Origin: G051903925 sp051903925
GTDB lineage: Bacteria > Pseudomonadota > Alphaproteobacteria > Zavarziniales > Zavarziniaceae
Direction of reading: 5' to 3'
Length of the DNA stretch: 64,000 nucleotides
NCBI RefSeq assembly: GCF_051903925.1
Contig: NZ_CP173678.1
Location: 2,852,001 to 2,916,000 of the forward strand
Shown: positions 1-8,725 of the stretch, piece by piece
Numbering within the stretch: the stretch's first letter is position 1
How the letters are laid out: each line of letters begins with the position of its first letter
Translations under genes and position numbers: made by a program
The notes under the pieces: generated by a model
What the model saw: the letters and a program-made list of their open reading frames with translations, nothing else
The model's database searches: none
Told to the model about the DNA's origin: nothing

Positions 1-1
1 T

Positions 2-403
2 GGGTCGGCCCAGGCCATCGTGGTCGACATGCATGCCGAGGCGACCAGCGAGAAGATGGCGATGGGTCACTTCCTGGATGGCCGCGTCAGCCTGGTGGTG
101 GGGACGCACAGCCACGTGCCCACGGCCGACGCCCAGATCCTGCCGGGCGGCACGGCCTACCAGACCGATGCCGGCATGTGCGGGGACTATGACTCGGTGA
201 TCGGGATGCAGAAGGCCGAGCCGATCAACCGCTTCACCCGCAAGATCCCCGGCGGCCGCTGGGAGGCCGCGAACGGCGAAGGTACGATGTGCGGTCTGCT
301 GCTGGAGACGGACGACCGCACCGGCCTGGCCCGCCGGATTGAACCGATCCGCCTGGGCGGCCGCCTGTCGCAGGCGGTGCCCCAGGCCGTGCCTGCCGCG
401 TAG
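2..403 (+). CDS. YmdB-type metallophosphoesterase, C-terminal part
   Basis: This is the last 133 residues of a gene that begins before the window. The translation reads VDMHAEATSEK, VGTHSHVPTAD and DAGMCGDYDSVIG, which are hallmarks of the TIGR00282/YmdB calcineurin-like phosphoesterase family. In that family the Asp, Glu and His residues of these blocks bind the catalytic metals, and some members hydrolyse cyclic nucleotides. The closing residues (IEPIRLGG) match the usual C-terminus, so the gene looks intact apart from the window edge. The gene sits upstream of the yebC-ruvCAB region. The family call is firm; the physiological substrate is unknown. Confidence 0.9.
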   Translation, partial: GSAQAIVVDMHAEATSEKMAMGHFLDGRVSLVVGTHSHVPTADAQILPGGTAYQTDAGMCGDYDSVIGMQKAEPINRFTRKIPGGRWEAANGEGTMCGLLLETDDRTGLARRIEPIRLGGRLSQAVPQAVPAA

Positions 404-542
404 GTGTCCGACACCGCTTGTTAACCTTGTCCGCCCGAGACTGGCGCCAGCGGCGCTCTGGCGATCAGGGACTGGATTCGGACGAGTGAGCAGCACGACG
501 ACCACAGTGGTGGCCGAGGCAGGGCAGGGTGCCGCCAATCCG

Positions 543-1142
543 ATGGCGGTGCCGGCCTACCGTTCGTCCAGCTACAACTTCAAGCAAGTCAGCGTCCTGG
601 TCGCCGACAACAACGCCTTCCTGCGCAGCATCGTCGGCAACCTGTGCCGCACCTATGGCTTCAAGCAGATCTATGAGTGTCCTGACGCGGGCGATGCGAT
701 CGGCCGCCTGAAGATGTCCAAGATCGACATCGTCCTGACCGAATGGGACATGCCCGGCATCACGGGCGAAGCCTTCATCCGCGCGATCCGCGCCGGCGAG
801 GCGGGCCCCAACGCCTTCCTGCCGATCATCCTGCTGACCGGCCAGACCGACCGCGTGACGGTGCGCAAGGCCCGCGATTCCGGCGTGACGGAGGTCCTGG
901 CCAAGCCGATCTCGGCGCGCACGCTGCTCGATCGCCTGATCTATGTGGTCGAGCATCCACGCGATTTCATCCGCACGACCTCGGGCACGTTCTTCGGTCC
1001 GGACCGTCGGCGCCATGTCAAGGCGGTGCACGAGGGCCAGGAGCGGCGCGCCGGGGTCGAGCCGCCGCGCATGCCGAGCGAAGTGTCGTGGAACATGGCC
1101 CCCGAAGAGGTCGAGGCCGAATTCCAGGGAAGGAAGGGCTGA
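543..1142 (+). CDS. Receiver-domain (CheY-like) protein with Glu at the phospho-acceptor position
   Basis: A 199-residue protein. Residues about 15-140 are a response-regulator receiver domain (VSVLVADNNAFLRSIVGN, later IILLTGQTD and EVLAKPIS). The conserved switch Thr and Lys are present. In the block equivalent to CheY DWNMP the sequence is EWDMP, so the phospho-acceptor Asp is replaced by Glu67, and the second acidic-pocket residue is Asn. The C-terminal tail contains FFGPDRRRH, seen in small alphaproteobacterial receiver proteins. No output domain is visible. An in-frame GTG at 486 would add 19 residues; ATG 543 begins where the conserved sequence starts. The stop overlaps the next start (TGATG), so the two are translationally coupled. 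Role in signalling is inferred only. Confidence 0.8.
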   Translation: MAVPAYRSSSYNFKQVSVLVADNNAFLRSIVGNLCRTYGFKQIYECPDAGDAIGRLKMSKIDIVLTEWDMPGITGEAFIRAIRAGEAGPNAFLPIILLTGQTDRVTVRKARDSGVTEVLAKPISARTLLDRLIYVVEHPRDFIRTTSGTFFGPDRRRHVKAVHEGQERRAGVEPPRMPSEVSWNMAPEEVEAEFQGRKG

Positions 1143-1666
1143 TGCCGAACCAAAGCCCCCCCGCCTTCCAGCGGATCCGCGTGCCCAATACGTTGAAGGC
1201 AAAGGTCAAGAACGTGCCGGGTGGCCAGAGCGTCGACGCGCTGGTGGCCGCCGGCGACCTGATCCTGGCGCAGCAGGAGGAGGCCTATGACGGCCTGACC
1301 CGCGCCGACCTGGAGGTGCTGGGCGGCGCCCTGGCCCTGCTGCCTGGAGCCGTGGGCGAGGATCGCGCCTTGGTCCTGGAGCAGATGCTGGAGCGCTTCT
1401 ACGCGGTCAAGAGCCAGTCGGGCACGTTTGGCCGGCCGCTGCTGTCGGCGGTGGCCGATATCGGCTGTGTCCTCGTGTCTGCCCTGCGCGAGCCGGGCCG
1501 CGTCGTGCCCCAGGCAAAGCCGGTCGTGGCGGCCCTGACGGTCATCGTCCGCTCCCTGGAACTTGCCCATGCGGAGGGGGCGCGGCCCCTGAACACGACG
1601 ACCGATCCTCTGCTGATCGGCCAGCTTCGCCGCCTGGTCCAGGCCTGCGTGACGCCGCAGGCCTGA
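1142..1666 (+). CDS. Conserved alpha-helical protein coupled to the receiver gene
   Basis: A 174-residue predicted soluble, helix-rich protein whose ATG overlaps the stop of the receiver gene by one base, implying co-translation. No catalytic motif, signal peptide or membrane segment is visible. Its position beside a stand-alone receiver and its helical composition are reminiscent of small chemotaxis-linked partner proteins such as CheE, but this is not more than a resemblance. A working partner relationship with the degenerate receiver is inferred from coupling. Product otherwise unrecognised. Confidence 0.7.
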   Translation: MPNQSPPAFQRIRVPNTLKAKVKNVPGGQSVDALVAAGDLILAQQEEAYDGLTRADLEVLGGALALLPGAVGEDRALVLEQMLERFYAVKSQSGTFGRPLLSAVADIGCVLVSALREPGRVVPQAKPVVAALTVIVRSLELAHAEGARPLNTTTDPLLIGQLRRLVQACVTPQA

Positions 1667-1696
1667 ACCCCCCACCTGCCGATGCCGCCCTGCGCT

Positions 1697-2554
1697 TCAG
1701 GGCGAACCGGCGGCCGGGCTGTCGACCCGAACGACTTCGATCCGGGCGGAGTCGACAGGCGCCTGGGAATGGTCCTCCGGCCCCGAATAGGTCAGGCAGA
1801 ACAGCGTGTGCCCATCGGCCCCGCCCAGCTGGCAGGCGACGGCGCGGCGGCCTGGCGTCTCGACCCGGTGGGTGACCGCACCGCCCTCGACGACGCGGAC
1901 AAAGGCATCGCTGCCATAGAGGCTGACCCAGATGCCGCCATCGGTGTCCAGGCAGATGCCATCGGGCGTGCCGTCGCCCAGGTCGGCGAAGACGCGGCGG
2001 TCCGACAGGTGGCCGGCCTCGTCCACCGAGAAGGCGGTCAGCCGTCGGCCGAAGCTTTCGGCGACAACGATCTGTTGCCCGCCGTTCATCATCACCATCC
2101 CGTTCGGGAACAGCAGGTCGCCGGCGACGACCTCCACCTTGCCGTCGGGATGGACCAGCAGCAGGTCGGTGCCGACCGGCTCCTCCTTCAGGTAGTCGAA
2201 GCCGAAATTGCCGATATAGGCGCGGCCCGAGATATCCATGACCAGGTCGTTGATCGGTGCGCGCACGAACGACGACAGGTCCGCGACGCGGGTCAGCCGG
2301 CCGTCGACCAGGCGCATCAGCGTGCGGTCGTCCATCGAGACGATGAGCGCGCTGCCGTCGGCGCCGAAGCCGATGCCCGACGGCTTTCCGGGGACGTCGG
2401 CCATCTTCTCGCGCGTGCCGTCCTCGGCCACGGCCCATACGGCCCGCCCCCACATGTCGGACAGCCACAGCCGCTTGCCATGCCAGCGCGGCCCTTCCAG
2501 GAAAATGAAGTCCCCGGCCAGCACGTCCGTCTTCGTGATGATCTTGGGCGCCAT
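1697..2554 (-). CDS. SMP-30/gluconolactonase-like sugar-lactone hydrolase
   Basis: A 285-residue six-bladed beta-propeller protein of the SMP-30/gluconolactonase/LRE family. Metal-ligand blocks are visible: FLEGPRWHG (Glu20), LFPNGMVM (Asn) and TPDGICLDTDGGIWVSLYG (Asp). Characterised members open sugar or other lactones in the cytoplasm using a divalent cation. The start at 2554 is chosen because AGGGAGG lies about 8 bases upstream on the minus strand; the longer open frame upstream has no family similarity. The gene is isolated, convergent with the receiver operon and divergent from yebC. Exact substrate cannot be told from sequence. Confidence 0.85.
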   Translation of the reverse strand: MAPKIITKTDVLAGDFIFLEGPRWHGKRLWLSDMWGRAVWAVAEDGTREKMADVPGKPSGIGFGADGSALIVSMDDRTLMRLVDGRLTRVADLSSFVRAPINDLVMDISGRAYIGNFGFDYLKEEPVGTDLLLVHPDGKVEVVAGDLLFPNGMVMMNGGQQIVVAESFGRRLTAFSVDEAGHLSDRRVFADLGDGTPDGICLDTDGGIWVSLYGSDAFVRVVEGGAVTHRVETPGRRAVACQLGGADGHTLFCLTYSGPEDHSQAPVDSARIEVVRVDSPAAGSP

Positions 2555-2901
2555 GCCAATCCTCCCTGTGTGTGCCGGCCATTGTCGGCGGCCATTGCTT
2601 GGCCGCGATGATGCCTGTGACCCGCCCCAACCGGAAGGGCGGGCGCAAGATCCATGGCACCGCCAGGCACGGCGTGGTCGCACCGCGCCCAACTGCTGCC
2701 ATATTGCGGCGGCTATCCTCCGGCCCTGGGTTCCCGGCGATTCATGTCTTGTGGTATGAGCGCCGAATCCGGCCGTTGGGCCAGGGGTGTGGCCAGGTTT
2801 GCGGCGTCCGGTGGTCTGGCGGCGACGGATGTCGGCGGCCGGATCCCGACCAGACCCGACATGGACCAGATTCAACAGGCGGCCAAGTTCCGAGAGGCGG
2901 C
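2555..2901. other. Intergenic region, SMP-30 gene to yebC
   Basis: About 350 bases between divergent genes. It must hold promoters for both directions, but no convincing consensus promoter, hairpin or repeat was found by eye. Open frames crossing it lack ribosome binding sites and family similarity. Confidence 0.5.
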
Positions 2902-3645
2902 ATGGCAGGGCATTCCCAATTCAAGAACATCATGTTCCGCAAGGGCGCGCAGGATGCGAAGCGCGCCAAGCTGTTCTCCAAGCTGGGCCGGGAAATCACG
3001 GTCGCGGCCAAGAGCGGCCTGCCCGAACCTGACAAGAACCCGCGCCTGCGGGCGGCCATCCTGGCCGCGCGCAAGGAGAACATGCCGCGCGACAACATCG
3101 ATCGCGCGATCAAGCGCAGCCAGGGTGGCGACGCCGACAATTACGAGGAGGTCCGTTACGAGGGCTTTGGCCCCGGCGGTACCGCGATCATTGTGGAGGC
3201 GCTGACCGACAACCGGAACCGGACCGCCGCCGAACTGCGCTCCAACTTCACCAAGCACGGCGGCAACATGGGTGCGACCGGCAGCGTCGCCCATATGTTC
3301 GCGCGCGTGGGCCAAGTCCTCTACCCCCTCGACGTGGCGGGCGAGGAAGCGGTGCTGGAGGCTGCGCTTGAGGCCGGGGCCGAGGACGTGGCCAGCACCG
3401 AGGATGGCCACGAGATCGTCACCGGCGCCGAATCGCTGGGCGAAGTGCGCGACGCGCTGGAAGCGAAGTTCGGCCCGGCCCAGTCGGCCAAGCTGGTGTG
3501 GAAGCCGGGCAACACCGTGACGGTGGGCGAGGACGACGCCCAGACGCTGCTGAAGCTGCTGGACATCCTGGACGACAATGACGACGTGCAGCAGGTCTTC
3601 GCCAACTACGACATCCCGGAATCGGTGATGGAGAAGTTCGGCTGA
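2902..3645 (+). CDS. yebC: YebC/PmpR (TACO1) family protein
   Basis: A 247-residue member of the YebC/PmpR/TACO1 family. The start MAGHSQFKNI and the blocks RGA/QDAKRAKLFSKL, ENMPRDNIDRAIKR and GPGGTAIIVEALTDNRNRT are diagnostic. Members bind DNA as transcription regulators or help ribosomes through proline-rich stretches. Length is normal for the family. ATG 2902 is supported by GAGAGGCGG just upstream and by the invariant N-terminus; the longer open frame is not conserved. It is followed 31 bases later by ruvC, the usual order in alphaproteobacteria, suggesting an operon. Confidence 0.95.
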   Translation: MAGHSQFKNIMFRKGAQDAKRAKLFSKLGREITVAAKSGLPEPDKNPRLRAAILAARKENMPRDNIDRAIKRSQGGDADNYEEVRYEGFGPGGTAIIVEALTDNRNRTAAELRSNFTKHGGNMGATGSVAHMFARVGQVLYPLDVAGEEAVLEAALEAGAEDVASTEDGHEIVTGAESLGEVRDALEAKFGPAQSAKLVWKPGNTVTVGEDDAQTLLKLLDILDDNDDVQQVFANYDIPESVMEKFG

Positions 3646-3676
3646 CCGGCCAGCGCGGCATAGCGGGGTACGGCCC

Positions 3677-4228
3677 GTGCGCCTGATCGGCCTGGACCCC
3701 GGCCTGCGCCGGACGGGATGGGGTGTGATCGACATGACCGGCAGCCGGCTGGCCCATGTCGCGCACGGCACCGTCACGTCCGACGACGCGGCCGACCTGG
3801 CGGTGCGCCTGCGCCAGATCCATGACGGCGTGGTGGCCGTCATCGCGGAGCAGCGCCCCGATCAGGCCGCGGTGGAGGAGACGTTCGTCAATCGCAATCC
3901 CGCCAGCACGCTGAAGCTGGGCCAGGTGCGGGGCGTCGTCATGCTGGCGCCGGCGCTGGCCGGCCTGCCAGTTGCCGAGTACGCGCCGACGCGGGTCAAG
4001 CAGGCCGTTGTCGGCACCGGCCGGGCCGACAAGGACCAGATCCGGGCGATGCTGAAGGTCCTGCTGCCGGCGGTCGAGATCGCGGGCGCCGATGCGGCGG
4101 ACGCGCTCGCCATCGCCATCTGCCACGCCCATCATTCCGGACCCCAGGCGCGTGTGGCGGTAGCCCTGGCGGCCACGCGGCCGGCGGCGGGCAAAGCGGC
4201 GCCGCGGGTGCGGGTGGCCGTGCGATGA
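3677..4228 (+). CDS. ruvC: Crossover junction endodeoxyribonuclease RuvC
   Basis: The Holliday-junction resolvase, 183 residues, which cuts four-way junctions after RuvAB branch migration. The four acidic metal-binding residues are visible: Asp7 (IGLDPGLRRTGWG), Glu67 (AVEETF) and Asp139/Asp142 near the C-terminus (GADAADALA). The start is GTG at 3677, fixed by the conserved MRLIGLDPG N-terminus. The last codons overlap the ruvA start (ATGA), so ruvC, ruvA and ruvB are translationally coupled. The C-terminal 30 residues are basic and Ala-rich, a common variable tail. Confidence 0.97.
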   Translation: MRLIGLDPGLRRTGWGVIDMTGSRLAHVAHGTVTSDDAADLAVRLRQIHDGVVAVIAEQRPDQAAVEETFVNRNPASTLKLGQVRGVVMLAPALAGLPVAEYAPTRVKQAVVGTGRADKDQIRAMLKVLLPAVEIAGADAADALAIAICHAHHSGPQARVAVALAATRPAAGKAAPRVRVAVR

Positions 4229-4818
4229 TCGCCAAGCTATCGGGCCGTGTCGATTCGCTGGGCGAGGACTGGGTGATCCTGGACGTGGGCGGTGTCGGCT
4301 ACCTGGTCCATGCGACGCCCCGCACCCTGCAGGCACTGGGCGGCGCGGGGACGGCGGCGTCGCTTGCGATCGAGACCCAGGTGCGCGAGGACGCAATCAC
4401 GCTCTACGGCTTCCGCGACGCGGCCGAGGCGCAATGGTTCCGCTTGCTGCAGACCGTGCAGGGCGTGGGGGCCAAGGTCGCATTGTCGCTGCTGGGCCTG
4501 CTGCGCCCGGACGAACTGACACGCGCCGTGGGCATGCAGGACAAGGCCGCCCTGACGCGCGCCAGCGGCGTGGGCGCCAGACTGGCCCAGCGCATCATCG
4601 TCGAATTGTCGGGCCGCATGCCGGCCGACCTTGCCGTGTCGGCGCTGGCGGTGGTGCCGTCGGGCGGGGCCGCGGCGGAGGCGGTGTCCGCCCTGGTCAA
4701 CCTGGGCTATCGCCCGGTCGAGGCATCGACCGCGGTGGCGGCGGCCGGCGCCGTGCTGGGCGAGGCCGCGGCCGTCGATGCGCTGATCCGCGCCGGGCTC
4801 AAGGAACTCGCCCGATGA
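4225..4818 (+). CDS. ruvA: Holliday junction DNA helicase subunit RuvA
   Basis: 197 residues; the tetrameric junction-recognition subunit that loads RuvB. The N-terminal OB-fold (MIAKLSGRVDSLGEDWVILDVGGVGYLVHAT) is followed by two helix-hairpin-helix motifs (LQTVQGVGAKVALSLL and RASGVGARLAQRIIVELSGR), and the C-terminal domain that contacts RuvB. Length is standard. It overlaps ruvC and ruvB by four bases each, giving one polycistronic unit. Confidence 0.97.
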   Translation: MIAKLSGRVDSLGEDWVILDVGGVGYLVHATPRTLQALGGAGTAASLAIETQVREDAITLYGFRDAAEAQWFRLLQTVQGVGAKVALSLLGLLRPDELTRAVGMQDKAALTRASGVGARLAQRIIVELSGRMPADLAVSALAVVPSGGAAAEAVSALVNLGYRPVEASTAVAAAGAVLGEAAAVDALIRAGLKELAR

Positions 4819-5861
4819 CGGCGGAGGCGCAGCGCCTGGTCAGTGCCGACAGTGCCGCGGGCGACCTGGATGCGCCCCTGCGGCCGCAGACGCTGAAGGA
4901 ATTCACAGGCCAGGCCCGTGCCCGGGAGAACCTGGCCGTGTTCATCGCCTCCGCCAAGGGGCGGGGAGAGGCGCTGGACCATGTCCTGCTGCATGGGCCG
5001 CCGGGCCTGGGCAAGACGACGCTGGCGCAGATCGTGGCGCGGGAGCTGGGCGTCGGCTTCCGCTCGACGTCCGGCCCCGTGATCCTGAAGCCGGGTGACC
5101 TGGCGGCACAGCTGACCGTGCTCGAGCCGCGCGACGTCCTGTTCATCGACGAGATCCACCGCCTGTCGCCGGTGGTGGAGGAGATCCTCTATCCGGCGAT
5201 GGAGGACTTCCAGCTCGACCTGATGATCGGGGAGGGGCCGGCCGCCCGCTCGATCAAGATCGACCTGCCCCGCTTCACCTTGATCGGGGCGACGACCCGC
5301 TCCGGCCTGCTGACCACGCCGCTGCGCGACCGCTTCGGCATTCCCGTGCGCCTCAACTTCTACGAGGTCGAGGAGCTGGAACTGATCGTGCGGCGCGGCG
5401 CCCGCCTGATGGGCCTGGCCATGGCACCAGACGGCGCGCGCGAAGTCGCACGGCGGGCGCGTGGCACGCCGCGCATCGCCGGCCGCCTGCTGCGGCGGGT
5501 GCGCGACTTCGCTGCGTACGAGGGAGCGGAGGTGATCGACGCCGCCGTGGCCGACCGGGCGCTGCAACGGCTGGAAGTCGATGCCCGCGGGCTGGACGCG
5601 ATGGATCATCGCTACCTGCGGGCGATCGCGCTCGACTATGGCGGCGGCCCCGTGGGGGTCGAGACGATGGCCGCCGCGCTGTCCGAGCCGCGCGATGCGA
5701 TCGAGGAGATCATCGAGCCCTACCTGATCCAGCAGGGCCTGGTCCAGCGCACCCCCCGCGGCCGGCTGCTGACCCATCATGCCTTCCGCCACCTGGGCCT
5801 GGCCGTGCCGCGCGCGTTGCCGCAGCTCGACCTCCTCGACGGGGAGGGCGGCGATGACTGA
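4815..5861 (+). CDS. ruvB: Holliday junction branch migration ATPase RuvB
   Basis: 348 residues; the AAA+ motor of branch migration. Walker A (GPPGLGKTT), Walker B (LFIDEIHRL), the ATTRSGLLTTPLRDRFG sensor/arginine-finger segment and the C-terminal winged helix (RTPRGRLLTHHAF) are all present. The start at 4815 overlaps the ruvA stop, and the N-terminal LRPQTLKEFTGQ block is the family norm. The 3' end overlaps the ybgC start, joining the ruv genes to the tol genes in one transcription unit. Confidence 0.97.
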   Translation: MTAEAQRLVSADSAAGDLDAPLRPQTLKEFTGQARARENLAVFIASAKGRGEALDHVLLHGPPGLGKTTLAQIVARELGVGFRSTSGPVILKPGDLAAQLTVLEPRDVLFIDEIHRLSPVVEEILYPAMEDFQLDLMIGEGPAARSIKIDLPRFTLIGATTRSGLLTTPLRDRFGIPVRLNFYEVEELELIVRRGARLMGLAMAPDGAREVARRARGTPRIAGRLLRRVRDFAAYEGAEVIDAAVADRALQRLEVDARGLDAMDHRYLRAIALDYGGGPVGVETMAAALSEPRDAIEEIIEPYLIQQGLVQRTPRGRLLTHHAFRHLGLAVPRALPQLDLLDGEGGDD

Positions 5862-6348
5862 GGGCGCCCAGCAGCCGCTGGCCGGCGCGATCCACGGTGC
5901 GGAACATGTGCTGCCCCTGCGTGTCTATTGGGAGGACACGGATGCCGGGGGTGTCGTCTATCACGCCAACTACCTGCGGTTCATGGAACGCGCGCGCAGC
6001 GACCTGATGCGCCTGGCGGGCTATGGCCAGCGCGATCTGGCCGAGGCCGAGGACCGCGTCGCCTTCGTCGTGCGCAGTTGCGCGATCGACTATCTGCGTC
6101 CCGCCCGGCTGGACGACGCGCTGACGGTGCACAGCCGCTTCACCGCGGTCGGCGGCGCCACGATCGAGGCACAGCAATGCGTGCGGCGCGCGGGACAGGA
6201 CCTGGCCCGTGCCACGTTCCGCATCGGCTGCATTGGCAGCGACGGGCGGGCGCGGCGCCTGCCCGCGACGATGCGCCAGCGGCTGGTATCGTTTTCCACA
6301 CTTGATTCAAGCCAACCTTCTTCACGTCAGGGCGACCATGCCGCTTAA
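5854..6348 (+). CDS. ybgC: YbgC-type acyl-CoA thioesterase of the Tol-Pal cluster
   Basis: 164 residues with a hot-dog fold. The active-site block EDTDAGGVVYHANYLRFMER matches YbgC/FadM thioesterases; the Asp in DTDAGG is catalytic in the family. It hydrolyses short acyl-CoA or acyl-ACP in the cytoplasm and is nearly always the first gene of the tol-pal locus. The start (ATG 5854) overlaps ruvB by eight bases, and the stop lies 11 bases inside tolQ. Confidence 0.95.
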   Translation: MTEGAQQPLAGAIHGAEHVLPLRVYWEDTDAGGVVYHANYLRFMERARSDLMRLAGYGQRDLAEAEDRVAFVVRSCAIDYLRPARLDDALTVHSRFTAVGGATIEAQQCVRRAGQDLARATFRIGCIGSDGRARRLPATMRQRLVSFSTLDSSQPSSRQGDHAA

Positions 6349-7123
6349 AACCCTGTCCCAGGCGATTCCCGCGACGCCTCCCTCGTCCCTTCCGCCGGAA
6401 GGCCTGACCGAAACGGCCCTGGACGGCAGCGCCGCGGCGCCCGACATGTCGCCCTGGGGCCTGTTCATGCAGGCCGACATCGTCGTGAAGGCGGTGGTGG
6501 TCCTGCTGATCCTGGCTTCGTTCTGGAGCTGGGCCATCATTTTCGACAAATGGCGCCGCGTGCGCCGGGTCGAGGCGCAGGCCGATGCGTTCGAGGAGGA
6601 GTTCTGGTCGGGCGCCTCGCTCGACGACCTCTATGACCGGATCGGCTCGCGGCCGGAGCACCCGATGGCCCTGCTCTTCGCCGCCGCGATGCGCGAATGG
6701 CGCCGTTCGGTCGACCGTACGGGGCAGCCCGGTGGGGTGATCGGCCCCGGCGTCCAGGAGCGCATTTCTAAGGTCATGCGCGTCGCCTTGAACCGCGAGC
6801 TCGAGGACCTGGAGAAGTACCTGGGCTTCCTGGCGACGGTCGGTTCCACCGCCCCGTTCATCGGCCTGTTCGGTACCGTCTGGGGCATCATGAACAGCTT
6901 CTCGGCCATCGCCGTCAGCAAGACGACGAGCCTGGCGGTCGTCGCCCCCGGCATCGCGGAGGCGCTGTTCGCAACCGCCATCGGCCTGGTGGCGGCGATA
7001 CCCGCGGTCATGGCCTATAACAAGTTCTCCGCCGATATCGGGCGGTTTGCCGGCCGGCTGGAAGGCTTCTCCGACGAGTTCCAGGCGATCCTGTCGCGCC
7101 AGCTCGACGAAAGGAACGCCTGA
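6338..7123 (+). CDS. tolQ: TolQ inner-membrane motor subunit
   Basis: 261 residues of the MotA/TolQ/ExbB family. Three membrane spans are visible: VVKAVVVLLILASFWSWAI near residue 50, and two after residue 160 (STAPFIGLFGTVWGIM, ATAIGLVAAIPAVMAYN). With TolR it forms the proton-driven stator that energises TolA for outer-membrane constriction at division. The start at 6338 overlaps ybgC; the stop overlaps tolR by one base (TGATG). Confidence 0.96.
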   Translation: MPLKTLSQAIPATPPSSLPPEGLTETALDGSAAAPDMSPWGLFMQADIVVKAVVVLLILASFWSWAIIFDKWRRVRRVEAQADAFEEEFWSGASLDDLYDRIGSRPEHPMALLFAAAMREWRRSVDRTGQPGGVIGPGVQERISKVMRVALNRELEDLEKYLGFLATVGSTAPFIGLFGTVWGIMNSFSAIAVSKTTSLAVVAPGIAEALFATAIGLVAAIPAVMAYNKFSADIGRFAGRLEGFSDEFQAILSRQLDERNA

Positions 7124-7587
7124 TGGCCGGTGGCATCATCTCCTCTGGCCGGGGTCGCGGCCGCCGTGGCGGCCGGCCGATGAGCGACATCAACGTGACG
7201 CCCATGGTCGACGTCATGCTGGTGCTGCTCATCGTCTTCATGGTGGCAGCACCGCTGCTGACCGTGGGCGTGCCCGTCGACCTGCCCGAAAGCTCGGCCG
7301 AGACCCTGCCACAGGAGGAAAAGCCGCTGACCATCTCGGTCGATTCCGCGGGCAAGGTCTTCCTGCAGGAGGAGGAGGTGACGATGGCCGACCTGATCCC
7401 ACGGCTGCGCGCCATCTCCGGGGCCGCCCAGGCAGCACCCGGCGGCGAGCAGCCGCGCATCTTCGTGCGCGGCGACCGCGCCATCAACTACGGCACCGTC
7501 ATGCAGGTGATGGGCCTGATCAACGCGGCAGGCTTCACCCGCGTGTCTCTTGTCGCTGAAGCAGCGGTCAACGTTCCCGCGGAGTAG
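7123..7587 (+). CDS. tolR: TolR inner-membrane motor subunit
   Basis: 154 residues of the ExbD/TolR family. One N-terminal membrane span (VDVMLVLLIVFMVAAPLL) carries the conserved Asp needed for proton flow, preceded by SDINVTPMVD. The periplasmic domain follows, including IFVRGDRAINYGTVMQVM. It is coupled to tolQ by a one-base overlap, and its stop abuts the tolA start. Confidence 0.96.
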   Translation: MAGGIISSGRGRGRRGGRPMSDINVTPMVDVMLVLLIVFMVAAPLLTVGVPVDLPESSAETLPQEEKPLTISVDSAGKVFLQEEEVTMADLIPRLRAISGAAQAAPGGEQPRIFVRGDRAINYGTVMQVMGLINAAGFTRVSLVAEAAVNVPAE

Positions 7588-7592
7588 TGTCC

Positions 7593-8714
7593 ATGCGTCG
7601 CAGCGCCGCCATATCGGGGGGACTGCATCTTTTCCTGCTCGCACTCGCCGTGTTCGGGCTGCCGCTGCTTCAGCCTGAACGGCTGGAGGCGCAGCCCAGC
7701 ATCGCGGTCGACATCGTGAACATCGCGGACATCACCAACCCGCCGCCGCCGCAGCGCGCACCCAATCCGGTGCCGGTGCCGAACGCGAAGCCGCGCGAGC
7801 CGGAGCCCGACGCGCAGGCCGAGGCCGTGCCCGCGCCGCCGCCGCCGCCCGCTCCCGCCCCGCCGACACCGGTCGAGACGCAAGCGCCCGAGCCGCCGCC
7901 GCCGACCCCGCCCGCACCGCAAGTGGCGGAGGCGCCGCGCCCGCGCCCGGCGACTCCGCCGCCCGAGCCGGTCCAGGCGGCCGTGCCGCCGCCCACGCCG
8001 ACCCCGGCGCCGCCGCCTCCGCCGGCCGCCAGGCCCAGCGCCACGCCGCCGGCGCCCGAGCCGCCGCCCGAGCAGCAGATGGCGGCTTTGAGCCCGCCGG
8101 AGGAGACGCCGCCGCCTGAGCCCGAGCCGACCCCGGCGCAGGAGGCCGCCGCCGCCGCCCCGCGTCCGACGCCGCCCGTGCCACGGACCAAGCCGACCCC
8201 GCCGCCGCCCGAGCAGCAGGTGGCGGAGGTCGAGCCGCAGCAGCCCCGGCGCCAGCGCCAGCGCGAACAGGCGACCGATGCCCTGGACGACATCGCGGCC
8301 CTGCTGTCGCAGAGCCCGTCCGCCGCACCGGCGCCGGAGCAGACCGAGCGCTATGACGAGCCGAACCGCGTCGAATCCAACCTGAACCGGGCCGATGCGC
8401 CGCTCAGCGCGACCGTGCTCGACGCCCTGCGCGGCGCGATCAACGAGAACTGGAACCCCAACGTGGGGGGCCTGGACGCTGAACAGCAGATCGTGAAGCT
8501 GCGGGTCCGGCTGAACCAGAACGGGACCCTGGCGGGCCCGGTGCAGATCATGAACGACCGGCCCGGGGCGGCGTTCACGGCCGCGAAGCAGGCAGCGCGT
8601 GCCGCCGTCATGCAGACCTTCAGGCGGCCTTATCCGCTGCCGCCCGAGAGCTATGACACCTGGAGCGAGTTGATTCTCACCTTCGACCCAAGCAAAGCAT
8701 TGGGCATTCAGTGA
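7593..8714 (+). CDS. tolA: TolA, Pro/Ala-rich periplasm-spanning protein
   Basis: 373 residues. An N-terminal membrane anchor (LHLFLLALAVFGLPLL) is followed by about 170 residues of Pro/Ala/Glu-rich low-complexity sequence that would cross the periplasm, and a C-terminal TolA/TonB-like domain (LDALRGAINENWNPN, VKLRVRLNQNGTLAG). TolA transmits energy from TolQR to Pal and TolB. ATG 7593 is preferred to the GTG at 7587 because GGAG lies 8 bases upstream. The proline-rich spacer differs from the Ala/Lys helix of enteric TolA, a normal variation in alphaproteobacteria. Confidence 0.93.
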   Translation: MRRSAAISGGLHLFLLALAVFGLPLLQPERLEAQPSIAVDIVNIADITNPPPPQRAPNPVPVPNAKPREPEPDAQAEAVPAPPPPPAPAPPTPVETQAPEPPPPTPPAPQVAEAPRPRPATPPPEPVQAAVPPPTPTPAPPPPPAARPSATPPAPEPPPEQQMAALSPPEETPPPEPEPTPAQEAAAAAPRPTPPVPRTKPTPPPPEQQVAEVEPQQPRRQRQREQATDALDDIAALLSQSPSAAPAPEQTERYDEPNRVESNLNRADAPLSATVLDALRGAINENWNPNVGGLDAEQQIVKLRVRLNQNGTLAGPVQIMNDRPGAAFTAAKQAARAAVMQTFRRPYPLPPESYDTWSELILTFDPSKALGIQ

Positions 8715-8725
8715 GGCCTTCGATC

